This document shows positions 1 through 10,516 of a stretch of DNA of 39,391 nucleotides, piece after piece. The notes under the pieces are model-generated. The model saw only the letters and a list, made by a program, of their open reading frames with translations. It did no database searches and had not been told where the DNA came from. Position 1 is the first letter of the stretch; each line of letters opens with the position of its first letter. The stretch covers positions 1 to 39,391 of the forward strand of contig JAMOQK010000048.1 of the NCBI GenBank assembly GCA_027064045.1, given 5' to 3'. Both the position numbers and the translations under genes were made by a program. The DNA comes from Sulfurimonas sp. GTDB lineage: Bacteria > Campylobacterota > Campylobacteria > Campylobacterales > Sulfurimonadaceae.

Positions 1-86
1 AGAAAACAGTCCTATTGTGTCGTTAGATTTTCTTGAATTAACCAGTTAGTTCTTCAAAAATCTGCCTATCACTAGAACTGTTTTCT
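1..86. repeat. Imperfect inverted repeat (AGAAAACAGTCCTATTG at 1-17 versus the reverse strand of the segment ending at 86)
   Basis: agaaaacagt (1-10) and actgttttct (77-86) are perfect reverse complements; over 17 nt about 15 match; the element is cut by the window edge. Confidence 0.4.
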
Positions 87-205
87 TATCGCTGATAATT
101 GGTGTTCTTTTTGGATAGGTACTTACAAGTCTTAAAAGACACATCCATTGTTTGAGGCTGTTGTTGTTTTGTTGATGAATCTATGTCAAGTTCTTTTGTT
201 TTCAT
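86..205 (-). CDS. Putative 39-aa small ORF (MKTKELDIDSSTKQQQPQTMDVSFKTCKYLSKKNTNYQR)
   Basis: Reverse-strand ATG at 205 preceded by AGGAAAAAAG; no recognised family; may be a remnant. Confidence 0.25.
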   Translation of the reverse strand: MKTKELDIDSSTKQQQPQTMDVSFKTCKYLSKKNTNYQR

Positions 206-244
206 CTTTTTTCCTATCTGTTTTTAATCTATTGATTTTTATAT

Positions 245-688
245 CTACCCAAAGGTAGAAGACCTAGGTATATATATTCTTGATGATGTTTCTTTTGCTG
301 TATCTTCTATAATTTTATCTGCTGTTTTTTCAATCAAGGTTATTATTTTTTCAAAATATGCACCAATACCATTAAAATTCGCCACTAATTCTTTTGCCAA
401 TCCGTTCATATCCTCAATAGTAACGGTTGTTTCAACAATCGCCCTACAACCAATATCAAATAATTTTTCTTCTGTCAGATTTGTAGATACAAAGGTTTGT
501 AGTTGTGCTATTTGTTTTTTAGCTTGCTTTATCTCTTTATAAAGAACTTCTTCACCTTTTTTTATTGTTGTCAGTTGATTTTGTAACTCAATATTGTGTT
601 GTTCTAGGTTTCCCATTTCTAATTGTAAAAATGCGTTTTGATTTTGAATTGATTGTAACATTTCCATTATTTCATTTTCTTGAGTCAT
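245..688 (-). CDS. Hypothetical coiled-coil protein
   Basis: 147-aa ORF, Gln/Glu-rich heptad-like N-terminus; no recognised family. Confidence 0.6.
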   Translation of the reverse strand: MTQENEIMEMLQSIQNQNAFLQLEMGNLEQHNIELQNQLTTIKKGEEVLYKEIKQAKKQIAQLQTFVSTNLTEEKLFDIGCRAIVETTVTIEDMNGLAKELVANFNGIGAYFEKIITLIEKTADKIIEDTAKETSSRIYIPRSSTFG

Positions 689-812
689 TTTAAGTTCCTT
701 TTTTTGTAGGAAATAGTATCAAAAAAACACTTAAATATAAAATTTCATTTATTAATCAAGCTATACATTTAAAATATTTATGAGATGATGGGTTATTGTT
801 GAGATTTATAGG

Positions 813-902
813 TGGTGGACAAGGAGAGATTCGAACTCTCGGTAGGGTTACCCCTACGCATCCTTAGCAGGGATGTGGTTTCAGCCACTCACCCACTTGT
901 CC
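813..902 (-). tRNA. tRNA-Ser (anticodon GCT)
   Basis: Reverse strand GGACAAG...CTGCTAA...long variable arm...GAGAGTTCGAATCTCTC CTTGTCC ACCA; class II tRNA fold. Confidence 0.93.
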
Positions 903-991
903 ATTTAAAGACCGAGATTATAATGATATTTATATAATATATAGCTTAAATTGCTATTTTTAGGTTGAGTTTTAGCTGTTAAGGTGCAATC

Positions 992-1675
992 TTACAAAGC
1001 TTTTAATATTTTTTTAACAACTTCTGCTGGATTATCTGCTCTATAGATTGGGCGACCAACTACGATAAAATCAACTTTGGCATTTTGTGCAAATGCTATA
1101 TCTGCAACTCTTTTTTGGTCACCTGCATCTTCACCGAACGGTCTTATCCCAGGGGTGAGTGTCATAAAATCATCTGATGTTATCTTTTTTATAGATTCAC
1201 TTTCAAAAGCACTGCATACTACACCATCAAGTCCACTACTCATGGCATCTTTTGCAAATTGATCAGCTTTTTTTGATATAGGACTTTCATAAACATCAAC
1301 AAACTCATCTTCACTAAAAGATGTTAAAGCAGTAACAGCTAAAACTATGGGTCTATTGTCATACTTTTTCAATCTATTCATAACCTCTTTCATTGCTCTT
1401 TTTCCAGCACTTGCATGAACATTAAACATGTCCACGCCAAGTCCCATAATAGACTCTGCTGCATCTGCCATAGTATTTGGTATATCATAAAGTTTTAAAT
1501 CTAAAAATATTTTAAAATCAGGATTTATTTTTTTAATCGCTTTTAAAAACTCTTTACCATCTCTTATATAAGTACGAAGTCCAACTTTTAGCCAGACATC
1601 GTAATCTTTTATCTTGGTAACCAAATCTAAGTTTTCTTTTGCTGTAGGTAAATCAAGGGCTACACATAGTTGCAT
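992..1675 (-). CDS. pyrF: Orotidine 5'-phosphate decarboxylase
   Basis: Translation with FLDLKLYDIPNT and TPGIRPFG...VVGRPIYRA motifs. Confidence 0.95.
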   Translation of the reverse strand: MQLCVALDLPTAKENLDLVTKIKDYDVWLKVGLRTYIRDGKEFLKAIKKINPDFKIFLDLKLYDIPNTMADAAESIMGLGVDMFNVHASAGKRAMKEVMNRLKKYDNRPIVLAVTALTSFSEDEFVDVYESPISKKADQFAKDAMSSGLDGVVCSAFESESIKKITSDDFMTLTPGIRPFGEDAGDQKRVADIAFAQNAKVDFIVVGRPIYRADNPAEVVKKILKAL

Positions 1676-1678
1676 TTT

Positions 1679-3634
1679 TTATTTCCTTACCATATTTTGA
1701 ATTTTTTTAACAATACTTGGGTCTTCAAGCGTTGATATATCTTGTGTAATCTCTTCATTTTTTGCTATTGCTCTTAAAATACGACGCATAATTTTACCTG
1801 AGCGAGTTTTTGGAAGTCCAGATACAAATACCATGTCATCACAAATAGCGATATTTCCTATCTCTTTTTTTATAACTTCATTTATCGCTTTAACCTCTTC
1901 AACTTCATCTGCCACACCATCATCAGATTTTAAGACGATATATGCAAAAATTCCTTCACCTTTTATGGCATGTGGCTTTGCGACAACTGCAACTTCTGCT
2001 ACATTTGGATGTTTTTTGATAGATGCTTCAACTTCGGCAGTTCCCATCCTGTGACCACTTACATTTATAACATCATCTGTACGACCTGTTATGGTTATGT
2101 AACCATCTTCATCATAAACGGCACCATCTCCTGTAAAATAAACTGCTTTGCCATCTTTTTTTACATCACCAAAGTAAGATTTTACAAATCTTTCTTCATC
2201 TCCCCAAACACCTCTTATCATAGATGGCCAAGGTTTTGTTACACACATGTAACCTTTCTCACCAACTTCAACTCTTTCTCCAGTTTGTGGGTCTAAAATT
2301 TCTCCCATAATTCCAGGTAAAGATAGAGTTGCACATGCTGGTTTAATAGGTGTAGCACCTGGAAGAGGTGATACAATATGTCCACCAGTTTCAGTTTGCC
2401 AGTAGGTGTCAACTATGGCACATTTAGAAGCTCCAACCTCTTCATAGTACCATTTCCACGCAGGTGGGTCTATCGGCTCACCAACTGTTCCTAGCACTTT
2501 AAGTGAACTTATATCATAATTTGCAGGTTCATGCTCACCCATTTTATGAAGTACACGAATAGCAGTTGGAGCAGTATAAAACTGATTAATTCTATGTTCT
2601 TCAACCATTTTCCAAGGTCTTCCAGCATCAGGGTAAGTTATAACTCCTTCAAACATCACAGTTGTAGCACCCATCGCCAAAGGTCCATAAACTATATATG
2701 TATGTCCTGTTATCCAGCCAACATCAGCAGTACACCAGTAGGTATCGTTTTCTTTCACATCAAAAACCCACTCCATCGTCATTTGCGCCCACAAAATATA
2801 TCCTGCTTGGTTATGTTGAACACCTTTTGGTTTACCTGTACTTCCTGAAGTGTAAAGTAAAAAGAGAGGGTCTTCTGCATCCATAACTTCTGCTTCACAT
2901 TTAGCAGATTTTTCTTTTATAAGTTCATTGTATGAGTAATCTCTTCCTGCTACCCACTCAACATCTTCATTATTTCTCTCAATCACTAAAACTTTTTCAA
3001 CAGGAGATTTTTCATCAATCGCAGCATCAACAACTGGTTTTAGCATATATGGTTTCTCTTTTCTAAAAGCTCCATCAGCAGTTATAACTATTTTTGCATC
3101 TGCATCTTCGATTCTGTCTTTTAAAGCTTCAGCAGAAAAACCACCAAAAACGATAGAATGTATAGCACCGATTCTCGCACATGCCAACATTGCATAAGCA
3201 GCTTCAGGAATCATCGGCATATAGATAACAACACGATCACCTTTTTTTACACCAAAATCCTCTTTTAAAAGGTTTGCAAATTTGTTTACATTATAATAAA
3301 GTTCAAGGTAGGTGATAACCTGTTTATCGCCTCTGTCACCCTCAAAGATAATTGCAGCTTTGTTTTTTCTTTTATCTAAATGTCTGTCGATACATTGAGC
3401 AGAAACATTTAGCTTTCCACCTTCAAACCATTTTACAAATGGAAAGTTTGATTCATCCATAACATTAGTAAACGGTTCAATCCAATCGATTTTCTCTTTA
3501 GCATAACCACCCCAAAAACCTTCATAGTCCTCAGTCGCAAAATCTTGTAAAGCTTGATACTCACACATATTTTTAATTCTTGCATTTTGTGCAAATTTTT
3601 TGTTTGGTTTAAAAACTTCTTTTGTATTTGACAT
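1679..3634 (-). CDS. acs: Acetyl-CoA synthetase
   Basis: 651 aa; [49 protein letters not shown] motifs. Confidence 0.96.
   Translation of the reverse strand: MSNTKEVFKPNKKFAQNARIKNMCEYQALQDFATEDYEGFWGGYAKEKIDWIEPFTNVMDESNFPFVKWFEGGKLNVSAQCIDRHLDKRKNKAAIIFEGDRGDKQVITYLELYYNVNKFANLLKEDFGVKKGDRVVIYMPMIPEAAYAMLACARIGAIHSIVFGGFSAEALKDRIEDADAKIVITADGAFRKEKPYMLKPVVDAAIDEKSPVEKVLVIERNNEDVEWVAGRDYSYNELIKEKSAKCEAEVMDAEDPLFLLYTSGSTGKPKGVQHNQAGYILWAQMTMEWVFDVKENDTYWCTADVGWITGHTYIVYGPLAMGATTVMFEGVITYPDAGRPWKMVEEHRINQFYTAPTAIRVLHKMGEHEPANYDISSLKVLGTVGEPIDPPAWKWYYEEVGASKCAIVDTYWQTETGGHIVSPLPGATPIKPACATLSLPGIMGEILDPQTGERVEVGEKGYMCVTKPWPSMIRGVWGDEERFVKSYFGDVKKDGKAVYFTGDGAVYDEDGYITITGRTDDVINVSGHRMGTAEVEASIKKHPNVAEVAVVAKPHAIKGEGIFAYIVLKSDDGVADEVEEVKAINEVIKKEIGNIAICDDMVFVSGLPKTRSGKIMRRILRAIAKNEEITQDISTLEDPSIVKKIQNMVRK
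1967..1975 (+). repeat. GGCATGTGG word
   Basis: Exact 9-mer; inside acs. Confidence 0.8.
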
Positions 3635-3730
3635 AAAAACACTCCATAAATTTAATCTTATAAAAATTATATCCTACAAATATTAATCATTCTTTACTAT
3701 AATTTTACAATTTAAAAAAAAAGGTAAAAA

Positions 3731-4237
3731 ATGTTTGGAAAAACACAACTAAAAGAATACGATTTAAGTCAAGATGAGTTAAATAAACTCCAATGGGCAA
3801 AATTTTCTACTGCAAAAGGTGATATTTGGGTGAAATTGTATCCAGAAGAAACGCCAAATACAGTTGCAAACTTTGCACACTTAGCAAATACAGGTTTCTA
3901 CAATAACCTTAACTTTCACAGAGTAATTCCAGGTTTTATGGCTCAAGGTGGTTGTCCACATGGCACAGGAACAGGTGGACCTGACTGGGCGATAGCATGT
4001 GAAACTGATAAAAATACACATAAACATGTAAAAGGAACTTTATCTATGGCACATGCTGGACCAAATACAGGTGGAAGTCAATTTTTTATATGTTTTGTGC
4101 CGTGTCCTCATTTAGATGGTGTTCACACTGTTTTTGGTGGGATTGAAGAGGGTGATGAAAATAGTTTTGCAGTTCTTGATAGTATTGAGGGAAGTGATGC
4201 GATAAACTCTATTGAAGTTGTAGAGAAAAGAGCATAA
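3731..4237 (+). CDS. Cyclophilin-type peptidyl-prolyl cis-trans isomerase
   Basis: [49 protein letters not shown]. Confidence 0.95.
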   Translation: MFGKTQLKEYDLSQDELNKLQWAKFSTAKGDIWVKLYPEETPNTVANFAHLANTGFYNNLNFHRVIPGFMAQGGCPHGTGTGGPDWAIACETDKNTHKHVKGTLSMAHAGPNTGGSQFFICFVPCPHLDGVHTVFGGIEEGDENSFAVLDSIEGSDAINSIEVVEKRA

Positions 4238-4241
4238 AGAG

Positions 4242-4259
4242 GTACGGTTAAAACCGTAC
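4242..4259. other. Stem-loop between the cyclophilin gene and queH (GTACGGT-TAAA-ACCGTAC)
   Basis: 7-bp perfect stem with 4-nt loop just after the stop at 4237; no U-tract follows on the + strand, so terminator function is uncertain. Confidence 0.5.
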
Positions 4260-4280
4260 TTCCAAAAAAAAGGAAAAAAC

Positions 4281-5363
4281 ATCTTAGTCCATATCTGTTG
4301 CAGTGTTGATTCACACTTTTTCCTACAAAAATTACAAAATGATTTTCCACATGAAAAACTTACAGGTTTTTTTTATGACCCTAACATCCATCCATATTCA
4401 GAATACCAATTAAGACTTTTAGATGTTCAAAGAAGTTGTAAAAAACTCGGCATTGAGCTTATAGAGGGTGAGTACGATTATGAAAACTGGTTAAAAGCAG
4501 TTCGTGGACTTGAAAAAGAGAGGGAAAAAGGTGCAAGATGTGAAGTCTGTTTTGATAAACGATTTTTAGTAACTGCAAACAAAGCCTTAGAACTTGGTGA
4601 GACAAGTTTTACAACCACACTTCTTGTCAGCCCCCTTAAATCACAAAAACAACTTAAAAAAAGTGGTGAAGTTTTTTATGAAAAACACGGAGTTGAGTTT
4701 ATCGCTGTTGATTATAGAGCAGGTGGTGGCACACAAGACCAAAGTCGTGTTACAAAAGAGGAGCAACTTTACAGGCAGGATTATTGTGGATGTATCTTTG
4801 GTTTGACTATGCAAAGAGATGAGCAAAACCGTTTGATGGATGAGATGTTTAGCCCTATTTCAAACCAAATTTTACCAGCTTCCATAGAAGAAAGATTAGA
4901 ACTTTACAGATACCGTATGGAACTTGAAGATAACAATATAAAATATAAAATTATAAAAGAGAAGTTTTTAAATTATAGGCAATTTTCTTTTAAACTTATC
5001 CAAAATAAAAAAGATATTATTCCAGCCTATGCACTCATCTACTCAACTTTGCCAAGAAAAAAAACACAGGGTCGCATAGAATTTAAAGATAAAAATATAC
5101 ACTATCTTAACCGTGATGAGGTAAGGTTTGTTACTTTAGAATATTTTAATCTTATATGTCAAACAAATTACAAAAATATAAAAGAGTTGATATTCAATCC
5201 ACCACTTATTCAAAAAGAGTTAAGTTTTAGGGAAGCTTTGGCATGTGGGAATTACAGTTTAACTCCCATAATTATAGTTGAACAAATCCCACATGCCAAG
5301 CTTAGTATAGAGCTTGATGCAAAAACATATGAAGATGTCAAAGAAAAACTAATCGTTTTATAA
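4281..5363 (+). CDS. queH: Epoxyqueuosine reductase QueH (DUF208)
   Basis: Continuous frame ILVHICCSVDSHFF...FYDPNIHPYSEY...GARCEVCF...TLLVSPLKSQ...DYRAGGGTQDQS...YRQDYCGCIFG; ORF track shows only the part from an internal TTG (4803). No ATG/GTG/TTG in frame from the stop at 4221-4223 to 4281; ATC at 4281 sits 6 nt after AGGA. Confidence 0.85.
   Translation: MLVHICCSVDSHFFLQKLQNDFPHEKLTGFFYDPNIHPYSEYQLRLLDVQRSCKKLGIELIEGEYDYENWLKAVRGLEKEREKGARCEVCFDKRFLVTANKALELGETSFTTTLLVSPLKSQKQLKKSGEVFYEKHGVEFIAVDYRAGGGTQDQSRVTKEEQLYRQDYCGCIFGLTMQRDEQNRLMDEMFSPISNQILPASIEERLELYRYRMELEDNNIKYKIIKEKFLNYRQFSFKLIQNKKDIIPAYALIYSTLPRKKTQGRIEFKDKNIHYLNRDEVRFVTLEYFNLICQTNYKNIKELIFNPPLIQKELSFREALACGNYSLTPIIIVEQIPHAKLSIELDAKTYEDVKEKLIVL
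5238..5299. repeat. Inverted pair of the word: TTGGCATGTGGGA ... TCCCACATGCCAA
   Basis: Cores at 5240-5248 (+) and 5289-5297 (-); arms extend to AGCTT(T)GGCATGTGGGA; inside queH. Confidence 0.9.
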
Positions 5364-5410
5364 TCTTTTTTTAGGTAAAATATCCAAAATTATTTACAAG
5401 GCTTTTTATT

Positions 5411-5857
5411 ATGACTATGGATGTTATGGAAATTCAAGAGATTATCCCTCATCGTTACCCTTTTTTACTAGTTGACAGGATTACTGAAGTTATCAAAAAC
5501 GAAGGTCTTACAGGCTATAAAAATGTAAGTATCAGTGAAAATGTATTTCAAGGTCATTTCCCAGGTCACCCAATCTACCCAGGCGTTATGATTTTAGAAG
5601 GTATGGCTCAAGCTGGTGGTATTTTAGCATTTCAGAGTATGGATATGACTAAAGCCGAAGCTGCAAATAAAGTTGTTTATTTTATGAGTATCGACAAAGC
5701 AAAATTTCGCGCTCCTGTTAAACCAGGTGATAGACTTGAATATCATATATCAGTTATCAAACACAAAGGTGCTATCTGGGTTTTAAAAGGTGAAGCGTTT
5801 GTTGATGACAAGATGGTGTCAGAAGCTGAATTAAAAGCTATGATTGTTGATAAATAA
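5411..5857 (+). CDS. fabZ: 3-hydroxyacyl-ACP dehydratase FabZ
   Basis: [13 protein letters not shown]...[20 protein letters not shown]. Confidence 0.96.
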   Translation: MTMDVMEIQEIIPHRYPFLLVDRITEVIKNEGLTGYKNVSISENVFQGHFPGHPIYPGVMILEGMAQAGGILAFQSMDMTKAEAANKVVYFMSIDKAKFRAPVKPGDRLEYHISVIKHKGAIWVLKGEAFVDDKMVSEAELKAMIVDK

Positions 5858-5866
5858 GGGTAAGTT

Positions 5867-6655
5867 TTGAGTAGTAAAATCTCCCCACTCGCTATCATTG
5901 AAGATGGTGCTAAAATCGGAAAAGATGTAGAGATAGGGTCATATTGCCTTATCTCTTCACAAACAACTATTGGTGATGGCACTGTTATAGACCAAAATTC
6001 ATCTATATATGGAAAAACGACTATTGGTAAAAATAACCATATATTCTCACATGCCGTAATAGGTTCTATCCCCCAAGATTTAAAGTTTGCAGGTGAAGAT
6101 GTTGAACTTATTATAGGTGATGATAACAAGATAAGAGAATTTACACTTTTTAATCCTGGAACAAAAGGTGGTGGTGGAAAAACTATTATCGGAAGTCATA
6201 ATCTTTTTATGGGTTATGTTCACATTGGACATGATGTTATTATTGGTAATCATTGTATCTTGGCAAATGCAGCAACTTTAGCTGGGCATGTGGAAATGGG
6301 TGATTATGCCGTTATTGGTGGGATGACACCTATCCATCAGTTTGTTCACATTGGGGACTATGCAATGGTTGCTGGAGCTTCAGCCTTGGCACAAGATGTT
6401 CCACCATTTTGTATGGCAGAAGGAAATCGTGCAACACTGAGAGGTTTAAACCTAACAGGACTTAGAAGAAATCTCAAAAGAGATGAAATAGATGAATTGA
6501 AATTAGCTTATAAAGAGTTGTTTGAAGCTGGTAAGCCACTTAAAGATGTAGCAAGTGAACTTATAGAAAATACACAAAATTATCATGTGCATAATCTTTG
6601 TAATTTTATTTTAAAAACAAAACGGGGAATTCCCTATGAGAGGAAAAATATATGA
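5867..6655 (+). CDS. lpxA: UDP-N-acetylglucosamine acyltransferase
   Basis: Hexapeptide repeats, [23 protein letters not shown]; follows fabZ. Confidence 0.96.
   Translation: MSSKISPLAIIEDGAKIGKDVEIGSYCLISSQTTIGDGTVIDQNSSIYGKTTIGKNNHIFSHAVIGSIPQDLKFAGEDVELIIGDDNKIREFTLFNPGTKGGGGKTIIGSHNLFMGYVHIGHDVIIGNHCILANAATLAGHVEMGDYAVIGGMTPIHQFVHIGDYAMVAGASALAQDVPPFCMAEGNRATLRGLNLTGLRRNLKRDEIDELKLAYKELFEAGKPLKDVASELIENTQNYHVHNLCNFILKTKRGIPYERKNI
6285..6293 (+). repeat. GGCATGTGG word
   Basis: Exact 9-mer; inside lpxA, may be coincidental codon usage. Confidence 0.6.
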
Positions 6656-7899
6656 TTCAAAAACGATGTAGTTTTTGCGATGCAATTGAGAGTGAAAAAA
6701 ATCCACTTATAGCTGGTAATGGAGTTTATATTTGTAAAAACTGTGTTGTTTCAGCTTATAAAATAATGTTTGGTGATGAAAAAGATTTGGCCAGTGATGA
6801 AGATAAAGAACTTGTAGATACTGTTGAAATGTTAATGACTCCTAAAGAGTTGAATGGTTTTTTAGGTGATTATATTATTGGTCAAGAGAGAGCTAGAAAA
6901 CTTTTAAGTGTTGCTGTTTATAACCATTATAAAAGGATATTTAAAACCAATAATCCAACTGACGATGATGATACGGAGATAGCAAAATCAAACATCCTTC
7001 TTATTGGACCAACGGGAAGTGGTAAAACTCTTATGGCTCAAACCATTGCTAGAGTTTTAAATGTACCTATTGCTATTGCTGATGCTACAAGTCTTACTGA
7101 AGCTGGATATGTTGGTGAAGATGTTGAAAATATTTTAACAAAACTTCTTCAAGCTGCTGATGGGGATATTAAAAAAGCTGAGCAAGGCATAGTTTTTATA
7201 GATGAAGTTGACAAAGTTTCACGAATGAGTGAAAATCGTTCTATAACTCGTGATGTATCTGGTGAAGGTGTTCAACAAGCATTGCTTAAAATCATAGAGG
7301 GTGCTACTGTAAATATCCCACCAAAAGGTGGAAGAAAACATCCAAATCAAGAGTTTACCTCTATTGATACTACTGGAATTTTATTTATCTGTGGTGGTGC
7401 ATTTGATGGACTTGAAGAGATATTAAAAAGAAAACAGGGTGAAAATATTTTAGGTTTTGGTCATGAGAAAAAAACTAAAGATGAGAAAAAACCATCGTTT
7501 GATATGGTTGAGCCTGATGATTTAGTAAATTATGGACTTATTCCTGAACTTATTGGAAGACTTCCTATTATAGCTTCACTCAATGAGATTAGTGAAGAAG
7601 ATATGGTTAGAATATTAACAGAACCTAAAAATTCTCTTATTAAACAATATAAAAAATTGTTTTCAATAGATGAAGTTGAACTTAGTTTTGAAGATGATGC
7701 GCTTCTTGCAATCGCAAAAAAGGCAATAAAAAGAAAAACAGGTGCGAGGGGGCTTCGTGCGATATTGGAAGAAAATATGATAGATATTATGTATGAACTT
7801 CCAGAGTATGCTGGGTATGAACTCTTAATAACAAAAGAGGTTATAGAGGATGGGGCTGAACCAGTTTACATCAAAAAATCAACTAAAAAAATAGCATAA
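6652..7899 (+). CDS. clpX: ATP-dependent Clp protease ATP-binding subunit ClpX
   Basis: Cys zinc finger CSFCDA...[30 protein letters not shown]. Confidence 0.97.
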   Translation: MIQKRCSFCDAIESEKNPLIAGNGVYICKNCVVSAYKIMFGDEKDLASDEDKELVDTVEMLMTPKELNGFLGDYIIGQERARKLLSVAVYNHYKRIFKTNNPTDDDDTEIAKSNILLIGPTGSGKTLMAQTIARVLNVPIAIADATSLTEAGYVGEDVENILTKLLQAADGDIKKAEQGIVFIDEVDKVSRMSENRSITRDVSGEGVQQALLKIIEGATVNIPPKGGRKHPNQEFTSIDTTGILFICGGAFDGLEEILKRKQGENILGFGHEKKTKDEKKPSFDMVEPDDLVNYGLIPELIGRLPIIASLNEISEEDMVRILTEPKNSLIKQYKKLFSIDEVELSFEDDALLAIAKKAIKRKTGARGLRAILEENMIDIMYELPEYAGYELLITKEVIEDGAEPVYIKKSTKKIA

Positions 7900-7909
7900 G
7901 GCAATATAA

Positions 7910-8947
7910 ATGATATTTAACAAAATAGTGGGACTTTTTTCAAACGATTTATCAATCGACCTTGGAACTGCAAATACAATTGTGATAGCAAAAGGTCGTG
8001 GCATCATCATAAATGAGCCATCTGTTGTTGCAGTAAAAACAGAAAAATACGGACAACAAAGAGTTTTAGCAGTTGGACATGAAGCAAAAGAGATGGTTGG
8101 TAAAACTCCTGGAAATATCAAAGCTATTCGCCCAATGCGTGATGGTGTTATCGCTGACTTTGATATGACTGAAAAAATGATTAGAAAATTTATTGAAAAA
8201 GCTCATGGAAGAAGTACGCTTATTAGTCCAAGAATTATCATTTGTGTACCTTATGGACTTACACAAGTTGAGAGAAAAGCAGTTCGTGAATCTGCTTTAA
8301 GTGCTGGGGCTAGAGAGGTATTTTTAATAGAAGAACCTATGGCTGCAGCTATCGGTGCAGGTGTTGAGATAAGAGAGCCTCAAGGAAATTTAGTAGTTGA
8401 TATTGGTGGTGGTACAACCGAGATAGGTGTTGTAAGTCTTGGTGGACTTGTTTTATCAAAATCTATCCGTACAGCAGGAGATAAAATCGACCAATCAATC
8501 GTCAACTATGTTAGAAAAAAATATAATTTACTTATAGGTGAGAGAGTTGCTGAAGAGATTAAGATAGCGATAGGTACAGCTGTTACACTTGATCAAGAAT
8601 TACTTATGGTTGTAAATGGACGAGACCAAGTTGAAGGGTTGTTAAGTTCAGTTGAACTAACAAGTGAAGATGCAAGAGAAGCTATGAGAGAACCACTAAA
8701 AGAGGTTGGTGAAGCACTTCGTGATGTATTGGAACAGATGCCACCAGATTTAGCTGGGGATATTGTAAATCATGGGATTATATTAACAGGTGGTGGAGCG
8801 CTTATCCGTCAACTAGATAAATTTTTGTCAGATATTGTAAAAATCCCAGTATATGTGGCAGATGAACCTCTTTTAGCTGTTGCTCGTGGAACTGGTAGAG
8901 CTTTAGAAGAGATAGATTTATTACAAGAACTATTTGAAAATGAATAA
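7910..8947 (+). CDS. mreB: Rod-shape determining protein MreB
   Basis: DLGTANTIV, VPYGLTQVERKAVRESA, DIGGGTTEIGVVSLGG. Confidence 0.97.
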   Translation: MIFNKIVGLFSNDLSIDLGTANTIVIAKGRGIIINEPSVVAVKTEKYGQQRVLAVGHEAKEMVGKTPGNIKAIRPMRDGVIADFDMTEKMIRKFIEKAHGRSTLISPRIIICVPYGLTQVERKAVRESALSAGAREVFLIEEPMAAAIGAGVEIREPQGNLVVDIGGGTTEIGVVSLGGLVLSKSIRTAGDKIDQSIVNYVRKKYNLLIGERVAEEIKIAIGTAVTLDQELLMVVNGRDQVEGLLSSVELTSEDAREAMREPLKEVGEALRDVLEQMPPDLAGDIVNHGIILTGGGALIRQLDKFLSDIVKIPVYVADEPLLAVARGTGRALEEIDLLQELFENE

Positions 8948-9701
8948 GGGGCTTTTAGGCTTTTTTACAATTTTTATTGCACTCTTTGTGGGTGCATTTT
9001 ACTATAGCAATACCATTCAATCACCAATCATAAGTTCATTAAATTATATTAAATCAACATTTAATGATTCACTAGAAGCTATTAAAAATAAGATACAGAC
9101 GCATACTTTCCAAGCAGAACATATAGAGTCACTAAACACTAAACTACAAAAATATGAAAACAATCATCTAGTTATGCAACAATTGGCTTCTGAAATAAAT
9201 GATTTGTTTGAGGAAAATCACTCAACACTAAAAACAGATCCAAAGGTGGAATTAGTTAGAACAATATCTTATGAAAAATTTGGTGATTTTAACAGAATAT
9301 GGTTAGATATAAAAGATTATAACTCATCAAAAATTTATGGACTTACATATAAAGAGTTGGTTGCTGGAATTGTTATTGACTACAAGGGAAAACCACTCGG
9401 ACTTTTAAATAAGGATATAAAAAGTTCATATTCAGTGGAGATTGGTAAAGAAAAAGCACCAGGTATTGCACATGGAAATAATTCCCAAAACCTTGTAGTA
9501 AATTTTATACCTGCTTGGTTTGAGGTAAATGAAGGGGATGAAGTTACAACATCTGGACTTGACAATATCTTTTTTAAAGGTCTAAAAGTTGGTAAAGTTA
9601 TCTCTGTAAGTTCAGCTCAAGGTTACCAAAATGCTGTTATAGAACCATATTATAAAACAAAGAGTCCAAACTACTTTCATATGATTAGGAGGATTAAATG
9701 A
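8934..9701 (+). CDS. mreC: Rod-shape determining protein MreC
   Basis: Immediately downstream of and overlapping mreB; N-terminal TM, coiled coil, GLDNIFFKGLKVGKV; actual start may be ATG at 8940. Confidence 0.9.
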   Translation: MKMNKGLLGFFTIFIALFVGAFYYSNTIQSPIISSLNYIKSTFNDSLEAIKNKIQTHTFQAEHIESLNTKLQKYENNHLVMQQLASEINDLFEENHSTLKTDPKVELVRTISYEKFGDFNRIWLDIKDYNSSKIYGLTYKELVAGIVIDYKGKPLGLLNKDIKSSYSVEIGKEKAPGIAHGNNSQNLVVNFIPAWFEVNEGDEVTTSGLDNIFFKGLKVGKVISVSSAQGYQNAVIEPYYKTKSPNYFHMIRRIK

Positions 9702-10447
9702 GATTGTTTTTAATACTAATTATGGTGTATTTTACACTTTTAGCCAAAGATGAAAAACAAGAAGTGACTATTGGTGCTGGTGCTTATGTGCAAACACAAC
9801 CATATAAAAATGTAGATAATATTATTTTACCGACTCCTGTGATTTTTTTTGATAATGATTTGTTTTACATCAGATGGTCGAGAGTTGGAGTTTACTTTTT
9901 GGGAGATAAACAAGATGATTATGCTTGGGGATTTTCTTTAACTGCACAACCTAGAACTTATGGATATAAGTCATCTGACTCTCATTATTTAACTGGTTTA
10001 GATGAGAAAAAAAGCACATGGGAAGGTGGAATTTCTTTTAGTGCTAGTATGGATAAAACATATATAGAGATTATGGCATTAGAAGATTTATGTGACAATT
10101 ATAAATCATGGATAGTAAAAACAGAGATAGGATATGACTTTAAAATTGGTAATTTTTCATTATATCCAAGTATGGTTTTAGTTTATCAATCATCTAAATT
10201 TTTAGATTATTATTATGGTATATCTAAAAAAGAGGTGTTGACATCTTCATATAATGAATATACTGCTGATAATGACTTTCAAGTTGGGTTACAAACATAT
10301 ATAAAATATCCATTTACAAAAACAATATCTGCTTTAATAAATTTAAGAGCAGACAGGCTTTCTGATGAAGCAACTAGAAGTCCAATAGTGGACGATAACT
10401 ATATCTATTCAGGGATGGCATCACTTATATATACTTTTGAGTATTAA
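9698..10447 (+). CDS. MipA/OmpV-like outer membrane protein
   Basis: Signal peptide, beta-rich C-terminal YSGMASLIYTFEY; overall resemblance to MipA/OmpV. Confidence 0.65.
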   Translation: MRLFLILIMVYFTLLAKDEKQEVTIGAGAYVQTQPYKNVDNIILPTPVIFFDNDLFYIRWSRVGVYFLGDKQDDYAWGFSLTAQPRTYGYKSSDSHYLTGLDEKKSTWEGGISFSASMDKTYIEIMALEDLCDNYKSWIVKTEIGYDFKIGNFSLYPSMVLVYQSSKFLDYYYGISKKEVLTSSYNEYTADNDFQVGLQTYIKYPFTKTISALINLRADRLSDEATRSPIVDDNYIYSGMASLIYTFEY

Positions 10448-10516
10448 CTCATCAAATTTTAAGTGCTTTTTTACTATAATATTCAAATTTTAAAGATATA
10501 TTTTTAAGGGTAAAAA

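Noticed and set aside
1077-2886. Plus-strand ORFs opposite pyrF and acs (1077-1262, 1833-2054, 1970-2296, 2531-2848, 2698-2886)
   Set aside because: Antisense shadows of well-supported minus-strand genes; no recognisable products.
3956-3964. CCACATGGC in the cyclophilin gene, and other one-mismatch versions of the word (3177, 6047, 17880, 20729, 32177)
   Set aside because: 8/9 matches only; not counted. They may be degenerate copies but could equally be chance.
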